From Elizabethkingia occulta (lineage in GTDB: Bacteria; Bacteroidota; Bacteroidia; Flavobacteriales; Weeksellaceae): a DNA stretch of 64,000 nt. The stretch spans positions 62,001-126,000 of the forward strand of contig NZ_MAHX01000020.1 of assembly GCF_002023715.1 (NCBI RefSeq). Direction: 5' to 3'. Shown here in pieces: positions 1 through 8,879 of the stretch (its first letter is position 1; the number at the start of each line of letters is the position of its first letter). The notes under the pieces are model-generated. The model worked only from the letters and a program-made list of their open reading frames with translations. It was not told the DNA's origin and ran no database searches. Made by a program: the position numbers and the translations under genes.

Positions 1-2
1 AT

Positions 3-1184
3 CCCGGTGATGCTTCATTTATTAATGCATACGACCAATTTACCTATACAGCCAGTGATGGTGGGGTAGAAGGCTACTGGACAGGTCAGTGGCAGGCAGT
101 TTCACGTTCTAATCAAGTTATTACAAGAGTTCCTGAAATTAATATGGATGCTGCGATGAAGGGAAGATTAATCGCTGAGGCTAAATTCCTTAGAGCTTAT
201 TTCTACTTTAACTTGGTGAGAATTTATGGTGGAGTTCCTATTTTCGATGGTCTTCAGGAGAATTATAATAAACCAAGAAATACTCAGGATGAGGTTTATA
301 ACTTCATTATATCGGATCTTTTAAGTGCTTCACAGGCACTTCCTGATAAGTATGGCGCTTCAGACTTAGGAAGAGCCACAAAAGGAGCCGCTTTAGGCTT
401 ATTATCAAAAGTTTATTTGTATAAAAAAGACTGGCAGAAAGCTTATGATACCTCAAATCAGGTAATGGCAATGGGATATTCTCTGGATCCGGATTTTAAC
501 CATTTGTTCCGTGTGAAAGGAGAGTTTGGACCAGAATCAGTATTCGAAGTTGACTGTTCATGTAGTGCTCAGTATGGTGGAAGTCAGTACGCAGAAGTGC
601 AAGGTGTAAGAAATCAGTTCGGCTGGGGATTCTTTACTCCGTCACAGGCTTTAGAAGATGCCTTTGAGCCAGGAGATATCAGAAAACAATTTACCATACT
701 GAGAGAAGGGCAGACAACGCCGGAAGGAGATCTGATTAAGAAAGGAGATCCGCTTTCTGTAGATACATATAACTATAAGGCTTACGTTCCTAAAGCAGAC
801 CAGAATCCAACATGTGGTCAGGGATCTGTACAAAATATCAGAGTATTGCGATTTGCTGAAATTCTTCTGATCAATGCAGAAGCGGCAAATGAATTAGGAA
901 ATACTGGCGCGGCTCAGGCTTCTCTGAATAAAGTAAGAAACAGAGCAAAATTAGGAGATACAACGGCTTCATCTCAGGCAGGATTAAGAACCGCAATCTG
1001 GCATGAGCGTAGAGTTGAGCTGGCAATGGAAGGAGACCGCTTTGTAGATCTTGTAAGAACAGGTCAGGCGGCAACTGTTTTAGCTCCTTATGGATTTAAA
1101 GCAGGTAAAAACGAATTGTTCCCAATACCATTTAATGCGATTACACAAAGTCAGAATGTTCTGACTCAAAACCCGGGTTACTAA
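3..1184 (+). CDS. SusD/RagB-family outer-membrane lipoprotein (5' partial)
   Basis: The frame is open from base 3, so the gene begins before the window; 393 residues of a protein usually about 500 long are visible. SusD proteins are surface lipoproteins that cap a SusC TonB-dependent channel and bind the glycan to be imported. The visible part has the TPR-like region with the run AEAKFLRAYFYFNLVRIYGG near residues 55-75, the VRNRAKL segment, and the typical C-terminal RRVELAMEGDRFVDLVR followed by LFPIP and a final NPGY. The stop codon overlaps the start of the next gene by one base (TAATG), so the two are translationally coupled. A SusC gene is expected just upstream, outside the window. The family call is firm; the substrate is inferred from the neighbouring hydrolases. 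Confidence 0.93.
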   Translation, partial: PGDASFINAYDQFTYTASDGGVEGYWTGQWQAVSRSNQVITRVPEINMDAAMKGRLIAEAKFLRAYFYFNLVRIYGGVPIFDGLQENYNKPRNTQDEVYNFIISDLLSASQALPDKYGASDLGRATKGAALGLLSKVYLYKKDWQKAYDTSNQVMAMGYSLDPDFNHLFRVKGEFGPESVFEVDCSCSAQYGGSQYAEVQGVRNQFGWGFFTPSQALEDAFEPGDIRKQFTILREGQTTPEGDLIKKGDPLSVDTYNYKAYVPKADQNPTCGQGSVQNIRVLRFAEILLINAEAANELGNTGAAQASLNKVRNRAKLGDTTASSQAGLRTAIWHERRVELAMEGDRFVDLVRTGQAATVLAPYGFKAGKNELFPIPFNAITQSQNVLTQNPGY

Positions 1185-2575
1185 TGATGTTTAAAAACAT
1201 ATTAATATTCACTTTGGCTATTGCAGGGGTTACCTGCAGTAGCCAAAGTCCTGTTAGGGAGAATAAGAAATCTGACGCTAAAAAGCTAACGGATGATCAG
1301 CTACTGGATAAAGTCCAGCGACAGACTTTCCGGTATTTCTGGGATTTTTCTGAACCACATTCAGGAATGGCAAGGGAGCGCTATCACCCTGATGGTAATT
1401 ATCCGGATCGTGATGCTCATATTGTTACTACCGGAGGTTCAGGATTTGGGTTAATGTCTATTGTTTCTGCTACAAACAGAGGTTATATTAAGAGAAAAGA
1501 GGCTGTAGAACGTCTAAATAAAATAGCAGATTTTCTAGCAAAAGCAGACAGATTTCATGGAGCCTGGTCTCATTGGATAGATGGTGAAACAGGAAAAGTA
1601 AAGCCATTCGGAACTAAAGATAATGGTGGAGATCTTGTAGAGACTTCGTTTCTGGCACAAGGTTTCCTTGTTGTGCGGGAGTATTTTAAAAATGGAACGG
1701 CAGAAGAAAAAGCCCTGGCTGGAAAGTATGACAAATTGTGGAGGGGTATAGAATGGAATTGGTACACTAAGGGTGGTGAAGATGCTCTTTACTGGCACTG
1801 GTCTCCAAATTATGCATGGGATATGAACTTCAAGCTGGAAGGCTATAACGAGTGCTTGATTACGTATGTAATGGCTGCTTCATCTCCTACCCATACTATA
1901 AGCAGAGATGCATATGATAAAGGTTGGGCTCGTAGTGGTAAGATTATTTCAGATAAGGTAGCTTATGGTTTTCCGTTGATATTAAAACATAACGGAGCGG
2001 AAAATTATGGAGGACCTTTATTTTGGGCACATTACTCCTATCTTGGTTTAGATCCGAACGGATTAAAAGATCAGTATGCAGACTATCAGAAACTGAACTA
2101 TGATCATTCGATGATCAATTATTCCTATGCTGTAGAAAACTCTAAAGCTTATAAGGGCTATGGAAAGGATTTCTGGGGATTAACAGCGTCTTATTCCAGA
2201 AATGAAGACGGCAGTACAGGTTATAATGCTCATATGCCGGGAAATGATGTAGGTGTTGTTTCTCCCACTGCAGCTATTAGTTCCATCGTATATACACCCA
2301 AAGAATCTATAGCTTTCATACGTAACCTGTATGAAAATTATCCTGATTCCTGGGGATTAGCAGGGTTCTATGATGCATTAAGCCCAAAATACAACTGGAC
2401 TGCCAAATGGTATCTGGCCATAGATCAGGGACCAGAAGTTGTTATGCTGGAGAACTACCGTTCCGGATTAATCTGGAAACTTTTTATGAACGCTCCGGAG
2501 ATTCAACAGGGTTTGAAAAAATTAGGGTTCACTACTTCAAAATACCCTTTGAAAGGGAGAAAAGCAGTAAAATAA
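1184..2575 (+). CDS. Glucoamylase-family lipoprotein, GH144-type beta-1,2-glucanase candidate
   Basis: A 463-residue exported protein. The N-terminus is a lipoprotein signal with lipobox GVTC followed by SS, so it is probably anchored in a membrane and may face the surface. The body fits the bacterial glycoamylase-like (alpha/alpha)6 family: QRQTFRYFWDFSEPHSGMAR near the start, TTGGSGFGLMS, then WNWYTKGG, LYWHWSPNYAWDM, YNECLITYVMAASSPTH, GGPLFWAHYSYLGLDP and the late GLAGFYDAL and AIDQGPEVVMLENYRSGL motifs. From memory, characterised members of this family (GH144) are endo-beta-1,2-glucanases, and they often sit beside GH3 enzymes, as here. The gene overlaps the SusD stop by one base; the start could be either of two tandem ATG codons. 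Family is confident, exact linkage specificity is inferred. Confidence 0.85.
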   Translation: MMFKNILIFTLAIAGVTCSSQSPVRENKKSDAKKLTDDQLLDKVQRQTFRYFWDFSEPHSGMARERYHPDGNYPDRDAHIVTTGGSGFGLMSIVSATNRGYIKRKEAVERLNKIADFLAKADRFHGAWSHWIDGETGKVKPFGTKDNGGDLVETSFLAQGFLVVREYFKNGTAEEKALAGKYDKLWRGIEWNWYTKGGEDALYWHWSPNYAWDMNFKLEGYNECLITYVMAASSPTHTISRDAYDKGWARSGKIISDKVAYGFPLILKHNGAENYGGPLFWAHYSYLGLDPNGLKDQYADYQKLNYDHSMINYSYAVENSKAYKGYGKDFWGLTASYSRNEDGSTGYNAHMPGNDVGVVSPTAAISSIVYTPKESIAFIRNLYENYPDSWGLAGFYDALSPKYNWTAKWYLAIDQGPEVVMLENYRSGLIWKLFMNAPEIQQGLKKLGFTTSKYPLKGRKAVK

Positions 2576-2604
2576 AAATTTGTAAATTAGTCTGAGTTTT
2601 TAAT

Positions 2605-2627
2605 GTTCTATTTTGAGACAATAGAAC
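2605..2627. repeat. Perfect 8-bp inverted repeat between GH144 and GH3 genes
   Basis: GTTCTATT and AATAGAAC are separated by 7 bases in the 73-base spacer upstream of the GH3 gene. It could be a weak hairpin for RNA processing or a regulator site; it lacks a T-run, so it is not a convincing terminator. Confidence 0.4.
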
Positions 2628-2648
2628 GTAATGAAAAAATAAAGTAAC

Positions 2649-4973
2649 ATGAAGAAATTAACGATTATAGCCGGGTTCATTTTAGCAGCGTTGTTTCCTG
2701 CACAACAGCTAGTTCATCAGCCGGTACAAAGCTTTCAGACAACAGAATATAATGCTAAAAAGAAAGCTTTTATTGATCAGCTGGTTGCGAAAATGACACT
2801 GGATGAGAAAATCGGTCAGCTTAATCTGCCGTCATCCGGAGATTTTACAACAGGACAGGCTCAAAGTTCTGATATAGGTAAAAAAATTGAACAGGGATTA
2901 GTAGGAGGTTTATTCAACATAAAAGGAGTTGGCAAAATAAGAGATGTACAGAAAGTAGCAGTAGAAAAAAGCCGTCTAAAGATTCCCATGATTTTCGGGA
3001 TGGATGTTATTCATGGCTATGAAACAACATTCCCGATTCCGTTAGGACTTTCTGCTTCATGGGATATGGATCTTATTCAGAGGTCTGCACAGATTGCAGC
3101 ACAGGAAGCTTCTGCAGATGGTATTAACTGGACATTCTCACCAATGGTAGATGTTTCCAGAGAGCCAAGATGGGGTAGGGTTTCTGAAGGATCGGGAGAA
3201 GACCCATATCTTGGAAGTCAGATTGCAAAAGCCATGGTTTATGGTTATCAGGGAAAAGACTTATCTCTTAAAAATACCATACTGGCCTGCGTGAAACATT
3301 TTGCACTGTATGGCGCACCGGAAGGAGGGCGCGACTATAATACGGTTGATATGAGCCATATAAGAATGTTCAATGAGTATTTTCCTCCCTATAAAGCCGC
3401 TGTAGATGCCGGAGTAGGTTCTGTAATGGCTTCATTTAATGAAGTAGATGGTATCCCGGCTACAGGTAACAAATGGTTGATGGATGATGTATTGCGTAAA
3501 CAATGGGGCTTTAATGGTTTTATTGTAACGGATTACACCGGAATCAATGAAATGATTCAGCATGGAATGGGAGATCTGCAACAGGTCTCTGCTTTGGCAA
3601 TGAATGCAGGTATTGATATGGATATGGTAGGTGAAGGTTTCTTAACCACCCTGAAAAAATCCATAAGCGAAGGAAAAGTAACCGAACAGCAGATTACTAC
3701 CGCAGCGAGAAGAATTCTAGAGGCTAAATATGATCTGGGACTTTTTGATGATCCTTATAGATATACTGATGAGAAAAGATCTAAAGCCGAGGTTTTCAAT
3801 AAAGCCAATCGCGAAGAAGCCAGAAATATTGCCGCACAGTCAATGGTTCTGCTTAAAAATGATAAACAAATACTACCTCTGAAAACATCAGGAACGGTTG
3901 CTGTTATTGGACCTTTAGCCAATAATAATGAGAATATGACCGGAACGTGGAGTGTGGCTTCCCGTATAAAAGATGCTGTTTCTATGATGACAGGTCTTAA
4001 AGAAACTGTAAAAGGAGTCAATTTCATTTATGCAAAAGGAAGCAATGTTTTCTATGATGCTAAAATGGAAGAAAAAGCGACAATGTTTGGTAAAGTATCT
4101 AACAGGGATAGTCGATCTAAAGAAGCATTGCTGAAAGAAGCCGTAGAAACGGCTAAAAAAGCAGATGTTGTGGTATTGGCTATTGGTGAAACGGCAGAAC
4201 TAAGCGGAGAATCGAGTTCCAGAACGAATATAGAAATTCCTCAGGCTCAGAAAGATTTATTGGCAGAGCTTAAAAAGACAGGAAAACCAATTGTGATGGT
4301 TCTTCTCACAGGACGTCCGTTGGTATTAAATGATGAAGCTAAACAAGCTGATGCAATCGTCAATGCCTGGTTTGCAGGAAGTGAAGCAGGTTACGCAATT
4401 GCAGACGTATTGTATGGTAAAGTCAATCCATCCGGAAAATTACCAATGACATTCCCAAGGAGTGTAGGACAGGTTCCAATCTATTACAATGCTAAAAATA
4501 CAGGCCGCCCATTAAGCGATGATAAATCGGAAAAATGTGAGTTCGAGAAATTCAGATCTAACTATATAGATGAATGTAATACACCGCTTTTTCCGTTTGG
4601 TTATGGTCTTAGCTATACTTCGTTTGGATATTCAGATGTACAGTTGAGCAAGGCGCAACTAAGTGGTAACGATCAGTTAACCGCAAGTATAACATTGACG
4701 AATAATGGTAAGTACGATGGAAATGAAGTGGTACAATTGTATATCCGTGATATGGTAGGCTCGGTGACACGTCCGGTAAAAGAGCTGAAAGGTTTCCAAA
4801 AAGTGTTTTTAAAGGCTGGAGAATCTAAAAAAGTAAGCTTTACAATTACACCGGAAGATCTGAAATTTTATAACTCGGAACTGAAGTATGATTGGGAGGC
4901 CGGAGAATTCGATATTATGATAGGAACAAACTCTCATGATGTAAAACATGCAAAAATAAACTGGAATAAATAA
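2649..4973 (+). CDS. bglX: Glycoside hydrolase family 3 beta-glucosidase (BglX-like)
   Basis: A 774-residue secreted or periplasmic enzyme, full length for the family. It has a signal peptide (MKKLTIIAGFILAALFPAQQ), a GH3 N-terminal TIM barrel (roughly residues 45-370), a GH3 C-terminal alpha/beta sandwich (about 400-640) and a C-terminal fibronectin III-like domain (about 690-765). Visible motifs are SPMVDVSREPRWGR, the KHFALYGAPEGGRDYN substrate loop and the nucleophile in VTDYTGINEM, where the Asp is residue 295. It removes glucose from the non-reducing end of beta-gluco-oligosaccharides. The position right after a GH144-type glucanase and SusD suggests it finishes degradation of beta-1,2-glucan fragments such as sophorose; that substrate is inference. 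It lies 73 bases after the GH144 gene and ends at a strong terminator. Confidence 0.93.
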   Translation: MKKLTIIAGFILAALFPAQQLVHQPVQSFQTTEYNAKKKAFIDQLVAKMTLDEKIGQLNLPSSGDFTTGQAQSSDIGKKIEQGLVGGLFNIKGVGKIRDVQKVAVEKSRLKIPMIFGMDVIHGYETTFPIPLGLSASWDMDLIQRSAQIAAQEASADGINWTFSPMVDVSREPRWGRVSEGSGEDPYLGSQIAKAMVYGYQGKDLSLKNTILACVKHFALYGAPEGGRDYNTVDMSHIRMFNEYFPPYKAAVDAGVGSVMASFNEVDGIPATGNKWLMDDVLRKQWGFNGFIVTDYTGINEMIQHGMGDLQQVSALAMNAGIDMDMVGEGFLTTLKKSISEGKVTEQQITTAARRILEAKYDLGLFDDPYRYTDEKRSKAEVFNKANREEARNIAAQSMVLLKNDKQILPLKTSGTVAVIGPLANNNENMTGTWSVASRIKDAVSMMTGLKETVKGVNFIYAKGSNVFYDAKMEEKATMFGKVSNRDSRSKEALLKEAVETAKKADVVVLAIGETAELSGESSSRTNIEIPQAQKDLLAELKKTGKPIVMVLLTGRPLVLNDEAKQADAIVNAWFAGSEAGYAIADVLYGKVNPSGKLPMTFPRSVGQVPIYYNAKNTGRPLSDDKSEKCEFEKFRSNYIDECNTPLFPFGYGLSYTSFGYSDVQLSKAQLSGNDQLTASITLTNNGKYDGNEVVQLYIRDMVGSVTRPVKELKGFQKVFLKAGESKKVSFTITPEDLKFYNSELKYDWEAGEFDIMIGTNSHDVKHAKINWNK

Positions 4974-4978
4974 TAACA

Positions 4979-5003
4979 AAAGCAGCTGAAAAGCTGCTTT
5001 TTT
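4979..5003 (+). terminator. Intrinsic terminator after the GH3 gene
   Basis: Nine-base-pair stem AAAGCAGCT / AGCTGCTTT with a GAAA tetraloop, followed by a run of T. It lies only 13 bases before the next gene, so read-through into the esterase is probably partial. Confidence 0.8.
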
Positions 5004-5016
5004 ATATTTTTGAAAT

Positions 5017-5814
5017 ATGATAAAAAAGATAGGTTTCGTTTTAGCATTAATGTGGGTAAGTTTTGTTTTTGCTCAGGATTTTTCGCTGTTTAAGAAATTC
5101 AGATTTTCACAAGGAGAGCAAGTTTTGCCTTACAGGGTATTATTACCTGAAAACTTCGACCCAGTGAAAAAATATCCATTGGTCATTTTTCTGCATGGAA
5201 GAGGGGAGAGTGGTAATGATAATGAGAAGCAGCTGACCCATGGAGCAAAGTTGTTTTTGAATGATAGTAATCGGAAAAATTTCCCGGCAATTGTAGTTTT
5301 TCCACAATGTCCCGAGGATTCTTATTGGAGCAATGTGCAAATCTTATCCGATGATACAGGACAAAGAACATTTTATTTCACCAATAATGATGCACCAACA
5401 AAAGCGATGTTATTATTATCCGGCCTTTTTGGGAATCTACAAAAGCAGTATAATATAAAACAGGATCAGATTTATATTATGGGGCTTAGTATGGGTGGTA
5501 TGGGAACTTTTGAACTAGTGAACCGCAAGCCTGGAGTATTTGCCGGGGCTATCGCAATATGTGGGGGAGCGGAACCATCCACAGCTTCTAATCTGAAAGC
5601 TACAAACTGGTGGGTTTTTCATGGTGGGAAAGATGATGTAGTACCTTCAGGGTTTTCAGATGCGATGGTAAAAGCAATGAAATCGAACGGAGTGAAGGTA
5701 AAGTATACTTTATACCCCGAAGCAAATCATAACAGTTGGGATTCGGCATTTGCAGAACCTGATTTATTGAAATGGCTCTTTAGCCAGAAGATTCAAAGAA
5801 CCGTAACTAAATAA
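5017..5814 (+). CDS. Secreted alpha/beta-hydrolase (carboxylesterase / PHB-depolymerase-like)
   Basis: A 265-residue protein with a signal peptide (MIKKIGFVLALMWVSFVFAQ) and an alpha/beta-hydrolase fold. The oxyanion region is VIFLHGRGESG, the nucleophile elbow is GLSMGG with Ser158, and a plausible acid and base are the Asp in HGGKDDVVP and the His in PEANHNSWD. Such enzymes hydrolyse ester bonds, for instance acyl decorations on glycans or aromatic esters. It follows the GH3 gene by 43 bases and its own strong terminator lies downstream, so it may be the last member of the glycan-utilisation operon. The substrate cannot be told from sequence. The Ser is clear; the Asp and His assignments are by pattern only. 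Confidence 0.85.
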   Translation: MIKKIGFVLALMWVSFVFAQDFSLFKKFRFSQGEQVLPYRVLLPENFDPVKKYPLVIFLHGRGESGNDNEKQLTHGAKLFLNDSNRKNFPAIVVFPQCPEDSYWSNVQILSDDTGQRTFYFTNNDAPTKAMLLLSGLFGNLQKQYNIKQDQIYIMGLSMGGMGTFELVNRKPGVFAGAIAICGGAEPSTASNLKATNWWVFHGGKDDVVPSGFSDAMVKAMKSNGVKVKYTLYPEANHNSWDSAFAEPDLLKWLFSQKIQRTVTK

Positions 5815-5833
5815 TTATCTGATTATATAATTC

Positions 5834-5869
5834 AGAAGCGCCGCAGACTTTGTCTGCGGCGCTTCTTTT
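5834..5869. terminator. Strong hairpin terminator between convergent genes
   Basis: A perfect 15-bp stem (AGAAGCGCCGCAGAC paired with its complement) closed by TTT and followed by TTT on the plus strand. It separates the esterase from the convergent efflux operon. The T-tail suits the plus strand better; the minus-strand side has only an AT-rich tail. Confidence 0.85.
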
Positions 5870-5888
5870 AACAATATCTAATTTAAAC

Positions 5889-7085
5889 TTATTTAGCGTT
5901 TTTCTGCTTTAATTCCTCCTTATCTTTTTCAGAAGGATTCCATACTTTGATTTCAGAATCTTTAGTGATACCGGAAAGTATCTGTACGTTGATCCCATCA
6001 CTAGCACCAAGAGTTATATATACTTTTTTAAACTTACCGTCTTTTTGTTTTACCTCTACGAAAGCTTTGTCTTTGTTATTTTGTTTTTCGTACTGGATAA
6101 GTGATTCATCCAAAAGAAGAGCATTTTTCTGGCTGTTCATAATGATTTCACCATTGGCTGAGAATCCTGCACGGATATATTCGTTATTAGGATTGAACAC
6201 GTCTGCTTCCAGAGGGAATTTAATACTTCCGGTTTCATCCTTTCCTTTAGGTGCAATTAACGTTAGCTTTCCAGGGAAAGTTTTATTTTGTAAAGCCCCG
6301 ATGATGATATTCATATTCATTCCTTCTTTTAGTCTTCCAGCCTGAGCTTCATCAATAGTACCTTTAAAAATAAGAGAATTAAGGTCAGCAACAGTACAAA
6401 TAGTTGTCCCGGCATTGAAGTTATTTGCTTCGATAACCTGACTTCCTTCTTTTACAGGAATTTCCAGAATGGTACCATTAAGCTTGGAACGAACCTGAGT
6501 TGTTGCCAGACTCTGTAATTCCGGAGTAGATCCGGTTCTGGCAATCTGAAGGCGCTTTTCAGCAGTTCTTAACTGTTGCTCTGCAATTGATACAGATTGT
6601 GCTGCACCTTTATATTGTTGTTCGGCATTATAATATTCTTGTTTAGAAATTACACCTTGTGCAAAAAGTCTTTTTTGCATATCGTACTGCTTTTGCTGGT
6701 TGTTTAGAGTAATTTTAGCATTACCAATCTGCAATTCGGCATCCTTTATAGACTGTTGTGCAGCATTCATTTCAGAAATACTAGGTACAACATTAATTGT
6801 AGCGATTAATTGTCCTGCTGTTACTTTATCTCCTTGTTTTACATGGATAGATTTTATAATCCCGGGAATATTTGGTTTTATCTCAACCTCTCTGCGTGGC
6901 ACAATTGTACCAGTTGCAAGCACTTTATCCTCCAGTGTTTGTATAGTAGGTTTACGTGTTAAGAAGGCCTCTTCCTTTGCAGAATTGGACGAGATCATAT
7001 AACTGATACCTTTAAAAAGAACCAGCAATAGGATAATTCCTAAGATGATATAAATGATTTTTTTGAAGTTGAGCTTCTTTTTCAT
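5889..7085 (-). CDS. Efflux RND/MacA-type periplasmic adaptor (membrane-fusion) protein
   Basis: A 398-residue membrane-fusion protein. It has one N-terminal transmembrane segment (about residues 9-30), a biotinyl-lipoyl-like half motif (VEIKPNIPGIIKSIHVKQGD, near 65-85), a long coiled-coil hairpin rich in Q, A and E (about 115-190), a second lipoyl half and a beta-barrel (220-320), and a lysine-rich C-terminal end. It bridges inner-membrane ABC permeases and an outer-membrane channel. It is the last gene of the minus-strand efflux operon, after the four-helix insertion, about 510 bases from the permease gene. No TolC-like gene is seen in the window. The specific substrate is unknown; a macrolide or peptide is typical for MacAB-like pumps. 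Confidence 0.9.
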   Translation of the reverse strand: MKKKLNFKKIIYIILGIILLLVLFKGISYMISSNSAKEEAFLTRKPTIQTLEDKVLATGTIVPRREVEIKPNIPGIIKSIHVKQGDKVTAGQLIATINVVPSISEMNAAQQSIKDAELQIGNAKITLNNQQKQYDMQKRLFAQGVISKQEYYNAEQQYKGAAQSVSIAEQQLRTAEKRLQIARTGSTPELQSLATTQVRSKLNGTILEIPVKEGSQVIEANNFNAGTTICTVADLNSLIFKGTIDEAQAGRLKEGMNMNIIIGALQNKTFPGKLTLIAPKGKDETGSIKFPLEADVFNPNNEYIRAGFSANGEIIMNSQKNALLLDESLIQYEKQNNKDKAFVEVKQKDGKFKKVYITLGASDGINVQILSGITKDSEIKVWNPSEKDKEELKQKNAK

Positions 7086-7138
7086 ATAATTATTATTTTT
7101 TTATTAATAGAAATTAATGGGTAATGAATCAGTCGTTT

Positions 7139-7162
7139 GTGAATGTGTCAATGAGTGAATTG
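7139..7162. repeat. Left arm of 24-bp inverted repeat flanking the four-helix gene
   Basis: The arm begins GTGAATGTGTCAATGAGTGA. Its reverse complement matches positions 7560-7583 at 22 of 24 bases. Short extensions outward (an AATGAAT block at about 7123 and ATTCATT at about 7587) match too, with spacing differences. The pair brackets the 7177-7530 gene and could base-pair in RNA. Confidence 0.75.
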
Positions 7163-7176
7163 TGAATAATTAATTT

Positions 7177-7530
7177 TTATGATTTTAAAAGATTACTTAG
7201 TAAAATTAATGTTGATACGATATAATTTCCTAATTCTGTCAATTCTTCTGGTTTTATATAATTTCTTTCAATAATAACCTCGCAGCAGGTATCGATTTCT
7301 ACTATTGAGCCTCTTGCGATTTCATAAAATCTGTTTCTTTCTGTTTTTGATTTTCTGGATGAATCTTCGGATATATTTAATAGTACTGATGTTGATGCTC
7401 GTTTCAGTTGGCTTTTTAAATTAAAATTTTCAGAATCAGGTAATTTTTCAAGAATATCATAAGATGCATTAAGTAGCTTCTTTGCTGATTTATAAACTTC
7501 CAGATTTTGATGATTCAATTTTAAAAACAT
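7177..7530 (-). CDS. Four-helix-bundle protein (23S rRNA intervening-sequence protein family)
   Basis: A 117-residue helical protein of the S23/IVP family. The family pattern is visible: an N-terminal NLEVYKSAKKL helix, LPDSENFNLKSQLKRASTSV, NISEDSSRKSKTERNRFYEIARGSIVEIDTCCEV and a late EELTELGNYIVSTLILLSNLL helix. Members were first seen encoded in intervening sequences inside 23S rRNA genes of some bacteria, but solitary copies are common; no biochemical function is established. Here it sits inside an ABC efflux operon, in the same orientation, between permease and membrane-fusion genes, and is framed by 24-bp inverted repeats. It is probably an inserted element rather than part of the pump. 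Confidence 0.9.
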   Translation of the reverse strand: MFLKLNHQNLEVYKSAKKLLNASYDILEKLPDSENFNLKSQLKRASTSVLLNISEDSSRKSKTERNRFYEIARGSIVEIDTCCEVIIERNYIKPEELTELGNYIVSTLILLSNLLKS

Positions 7531-7559
7531 AACATACTATTTTATTGATATATTCACCT

Positions 7560-7583
7560 CAATTCACTTATTGACCCATTCAC
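7560..7583. repeat. Right arm of 24-bp inverted repeat flanking the four-helix gene
   Basis: The arm begins CAATTCACTTATTGACCCAT and is the inverted match (22 of 24) of 7139-7162. It lies between the four-helix start (7530) and the end of the permease gene (7596). The inverted match continues loosely into the CTATTCATTG block ending near 7593. Confidence 0.75.
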
Positions 7584-7595
7584 CTATTCATTGTT

Positions 7596-8867
7596 TTATT
7601 CTGTTCTTAATGCTTCAATAGGTTTTATTCTTACTGCTCTTTGTGCCGGAATGAGTCCGATAATCAATCCCAGGAATACCATCACAAACATGGCAGAGAA
7701 GACATTGGAGTAGTTAACACTCGGATTATAAAATGGGAATGAATCATTATTTTCCGTGAGGGCATTAATCCCCATGAGCAGGAATATACCCAGGAAAAAA
7801 CCAATAAGACCCGAACTAAGTGTGATAACAACACTCTCCAAAAGAATTTGGTTACGAACTTCCGAAGGTTTAGCTCCCAGTGCACGACGAATACCAATCT
7901 CTTTAGTACGTTCTTTTACTGTAATCAGAAGAATATTGGAAATGGCAATAACTCCCGCAATAATAGTAAGTGTTCCTACAATAATGGTAAGAAACTGCAT
8001 TCCGGTAAGAAAACCTGTTAGCTTTTTGAATTCTTTCCCCAGATTAAAACTTCCATAGGCGTTTTCATCTTCAGGAGAGACATGGTATTTTTCTTTTAAT
8101 ACTCTTTTAGCATGATCTTCTATCTGAGCAAGATCTGCATTGTCTTTTCCTACAACAGCAAACATTTCGGCAACATCTCCGTTATTGAACATTTTGTTGT
8201 ATGTTGTAAAAGGAATAAACACCATATCATTGCTTTCCATTCTGGGACCATTTGTAGCCACCTTAAAAACTCCGATAACTGTAAAATATATTCCCTTTAT
8301 TGTTACAGTTTTACCAACGGGATTTTCTCTTTTTTTAGCATCAAAAAAAGATTCATATACCTCATTTCCGATCACTACAACATTCTTGTTGCCGGATATA
8401 TCGGCATCGTTGATATATCGCCCGAATGTTAGTTTCTTTTTACTGATAGCATCTCCGATAGGATAATCCCCGGTGATTCCGTAGTTCCCCTTTTTTCCGT
8501 TGCGTACTAATGGTTCGGGTTTTCCAAAACGCGCTCCACGACTATTTTGTGGTGAAATGTACTTAATGCCCGGAACTTTATTTTTCAACATTTCTATATC
8601 ATTGGTATGCAGCTTCATTAATTTTCCTTTTGGAAATCCTCCATAAGGAATAGAAGTGCTTTGTGCCCACATAAAAATGGAATTGGTAGCAAAGCCATTA
8701 AAAGCCTTGTTAAATCCGTTTTCTACACCTTTGGCGGCTCCCAGAAGACTTACGTACAGGAACATACCCCATCCAACACCAATCATGGTAAGGAAAGTTC
8801 TGAGTTTGTTATTGCGCAGTGAGTAATAAATCTCCTGCCATGTATCTAAACTAAATAATAATTTCAC
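7596..8867 (-). CDS. MacB-like ABC transporter permease
   Basis: A 423-residue inner-membrane permease of the FtsX/MacB type. One N-terminal transmembrane helix (TFLTMIGVGWGMFLYVSLL) is followed by a large extracytoplasmic MacB-PCD domain (about residues 45-280) and three C-terminal helices (about 285-405), with the conserved RTKEIGIRRALGA loop and the terminal RAVRIKPIEALRTE. It works with the ATPase at 10212-10904 and the sister permease at 8880-10109. No ATG lies before the first helix; the start is GTG at 8867, 12 bases after the upstream stop. The two permeases are paralogues with the same C-terminal signature and likely form a heterodimer. Confidence 0.92.
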   Translation of the reverse strand: MKLLFSLDTWQEIYYSLRNNKLRTFLTMIGVGWGMFLYVSLLGAAKGVENGFNKAFNGFATNSIFMWAQSTSIPYGGFPKGKLMKLHTNDIEMLKNKVPGIKYISPQNSRGARFGKPEPLVRNGKKGNYGITGDYPIGDAISKKKLTFGRYINDADISGNKNVVVIGNEVYESFFDAKKRENPVGKTVTIKGIYFTVIGVFKVATNGPRMESNDMVFIPFTTYNKMFNNGDVAEMFAVVGKDNADLAQIEDHAKRVLKEKYHVSPEDENAYGSFNLGKEFKKLTGFLTGMQFLTIIVGTLTIIAGVIAISNILLITVKERTKEIGIRRALGAKPSEVRNQILLESVVITLSSGLIGFFLGIFLLMGINALTENNDSFPFYNPSVNYSNVFSAMFVMVFLGLIIGLIPAQRAVRIKPIEALRTE

Positions 8868-8879
8868 TTTGTCAGGGTT

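Noticed and set aside
5834-5869. Hairpin as part of a small RNA or riboswitch
   Set aside because: It is a simple perfect stem between convergent genes with a T-tail, which is sufficiently explained as a terminator.
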